Assembly: GCF_000003815.2 (NCBI RefSeq)
Contig: NC_049979.1
Location: 33,892,420-33,956,419, forward strand
Direction of reading: 5' to 3'
Length of the DNA: 64,000 nucleotides
Source: Branchiostoma floridae
Taxonomy: Eukaryota > Chordata > Leptocardii > Amphioxiformes > Branchiostomatidae
In this document: in pieces, positions 62,141 to 64,000 of the stretch
How positions within the stretch are numbered: position 1 is the stretch's first letter
How the letters are laid out: each line of letters starts with the position of its first letter
Translations under genes and position numbers: made by a program
Notes under the pieces: generated by a model
What the model was told of the DNA's origin: nothing
The model's database searches: none
Seen by the model: the letters and a program-made list of their open reading frames with translations, nothing else

Positions 62141-64000
62141 GCACACTGTTCACGTACGTATTCTATTAGGCCAGTGACATGAGATTTGTTACGTTATGGC
62201 CCGTAAAAAGAAATGACTCTTTGACTAGTCATTTCTGCCTTTTATATCAATTATATAATCCAAAATCAGTGTTTTGTTTAATCCTGTAATGACTACCGTA
62301 GGGGTTGAACATTCGCACCACAATTAATTATACTTCTTTTCATGGCGTATTAAGGAGGAACAAGAAAAGTGTAGCGTTGTGTTGTGTTAATGGAAAATGT
62401 CATATTTTTCTGTTGTACTTTGAATGTTTAAATGTCATGGTCCCATGTCTTCGCATGTAGACTGAAATTAGTATCCAAATGGCAAGAACGCACGATTACC
62501 CATATCATTAGAAAAAAATACTTCCAATTTGTATCACAAGGCAGAAAGCAGTCTTCAAATGTCATGTTGCGTTCGAGTCTTAAAAAGTTCTTTCATCCTA
62601 TGAGTGTTTCAATATAGGTACGGTACCTTGTTATTTACAACCTAAGTTCCCATAATGATATCTAAGACCAAGGATCCTGCGTGTAATAAAACATTGGATT
62701 TACACAATTCACAATTGACTTGGATCACTGACGTTCTGTTTAAAATACGTCTGACGTTTTACCATGTCGGAATAATCCTTCATATGTTCTCAACATTTGC
62801 TCGATACTTTGGTATCACTGTAGAGTACCATACATAGATAGAAATCCTCTGTTTTAGTTATTGAAAAGTAACACTTTTCAGTATTGTCGATGGGATACGA
62901 ATGCATGTAATATGCAAAGTTTAACATGTCTGACGGATAAACCGTTACCTGAATGCACATGTACATGCGCAGCTCCAAGTTTATATGTAGGTTATGGAAA
63001 CCAGTCTTATTTCTCTCCACGGGCTTTCACAAGAAAAAAAATACAAACACATTATATGTTTTCGCACTGTTATTGATATCTAGACACGCCGTTGCAATAG
63101 GTTCTATATTCTTTCAAAACATTTGAATTTGAACTTGTTTGGTTTAGATTCTCGATGTTCTTCATAATGCATCATCTATTGAAACAGAGGACGAATAGCT
63201 AGAGACAACACCCTGACAAAGCATATCGCAACGAATTTGGCGGACTTATAATTAACTGACGTGTCGACCTTAGAACACAAAATTGCAGAGCAGTCGGTTA
63301 GTTACGAGTTAACTTTACTTGTCACCAGCCAAACAGCAGTAGCACGGTCCCCAGTTTATTCTATTTCAAAATGGTTAGTTTTAGAGATCATCCTCTTACC
63401 GTTTTCTCGGGCCATTGTATGTTTTCATTTTTATCTACCCGATCACATTAAACGCGGCTTGAAGACATACGAACATCGGTCGATGGGCGTATTACTGTCC
63501 AAAACATCATTTAGAGATCCAAGACCCATCAGCCGATCGATTTCATGCTCTGTGACAAGGAATTTCGTGGGAATTATACATGTATATCTACAGAAAAAAT
63601 TCGAACCCTTTCGCTTACCTCAATCGCATTTTGTTGATAATGAAGATGAAATTCACTTTCATCCATAGAAGATACAATTTTGAAGTGTTCATGTAGTAAC
63701 ATTACCCCTGAAGATGACATCTGAAATATATGTCATATATAGCTCAGAAAATCTTAGCTCAATATTGAAAGGCTGTATATAATCAAAAGTCACTGCATGA
63801 AAAAAAAGAGGTCGATCGGAAGATGGGGTTGACCAAATCGGCTCACACTTGGAGTGTGAGATAGGTATGTAAAACTATAAAAAGCCATGTAATTAAAACC
63901 CTCAAGCTATGTCTACCCACGCTATAAGGTTATGTGTGTTTGTGAGTGTGTGTATGTGTAGAAGACCAGCATTACTCAAGAATACCTGGATGGACTGTAT
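62141..64000. other. Right-end intergenic, nothing recognised
   Basis: A 135-codon frame at 63261-63668 shows no domain or splice context. A GT-rich tract lies at 63931-63960. Confidence 0.45.

Noticed and set aside
63261-63668. 135-codon plus-strand frame near the right end
   Set aside because: No domain, signal or splice context; plausible by chance.
1-64000. CRISPR arrays, bacterial operons or ribosomal RNA genes
   Set aside because: The sequence is eukaryotic with introns and retroelements; the tandem arrays lack direct-repeat/unique-spacer structure, and no rRNA core was seen.

Overview
The window looks like a draft-assembly scaffold from a cephalochordate (lancelet, Branchiostoma-type). 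This is inferred from content, since no species marker was searched. The genes carry GT-AG introns, mostly of phase 1. The protein families are those expanded in lancelets: LRR and LRR-Ig membrane receptors, single-Ig receptors, SUEL lectin and NHL proteins, and NYN-domain proteins. Non-LTR retrotransposons, mariner, TTAA- and TA-flanked MITEs and several TIR elements built from tandem repeats are dense. Four runs of N (100, 136, 100 and 539 bases) mark scaffold gaps.

Layout. 0-0.6 kb is a TG-rich microsatellite. 0.85-4.1 kb holds a repeat block shared with 22.3-22.8 kb, then a three-exon gene with an N-terminal C2-like domain and a long acidic linker. 5.6-16.9 kb is a large inverted duplication whose arms each carry a 447-aa LRR receptor (7104-8447 minus, 14542-15885 plus) with their 5' ends facing each other. 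The left arm also contains a 2.3-kb TIR element and a LINE 3' fragment that are absent from the right arm. 18.2-20.8 kb is a single-exon 873-aa LRR-Ig receptor whose tail has a 17-aa repeat carrying tyrosine motifs. 22-27 kb is mostly repeats. 27.4-34.0 kb is a six-exon gene reconstructed here by splice phase: an 839-aa type II membrane protein with NPxY motifs in the tail, a repetitive stalk, a SUEL lectin domain and an NHL propeller. 34.7-43.9 kb is repeat-rich, with tRNA-like SINEs, a 223-bp tandem repeat, a TTAA MITE, a 0.9-kb TIR element and LINE fragments. 44.9-47.3 kb is a rhodopsin-family GPCR of the LPA/S1P-like type, broken by two transposon insertions and two frameshifts. 49.5-53.4 kb (minus) is a compact single-Ig membrane protein in which all junctions are phase 1. 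55.4-57.8 kb is a 5'-truncated LINE with a reverse transcriptase. 59.0-59.3 kb (minus) is an NYN-domain fragment running into a gap. 59.9-62.1 kb is a 155-bp satellite.

The intact genes share a theme of cell-surface receptors whose cytoplasmic tails carry tyrosine-based docking motifs: pYxN in both LRR types and NPxY in the lectin-NHL protein. Together they read as an innate-recognition or cell-contact neighbourhood in a region heavily remodelled by transposons. The functions are inferred from domains only.
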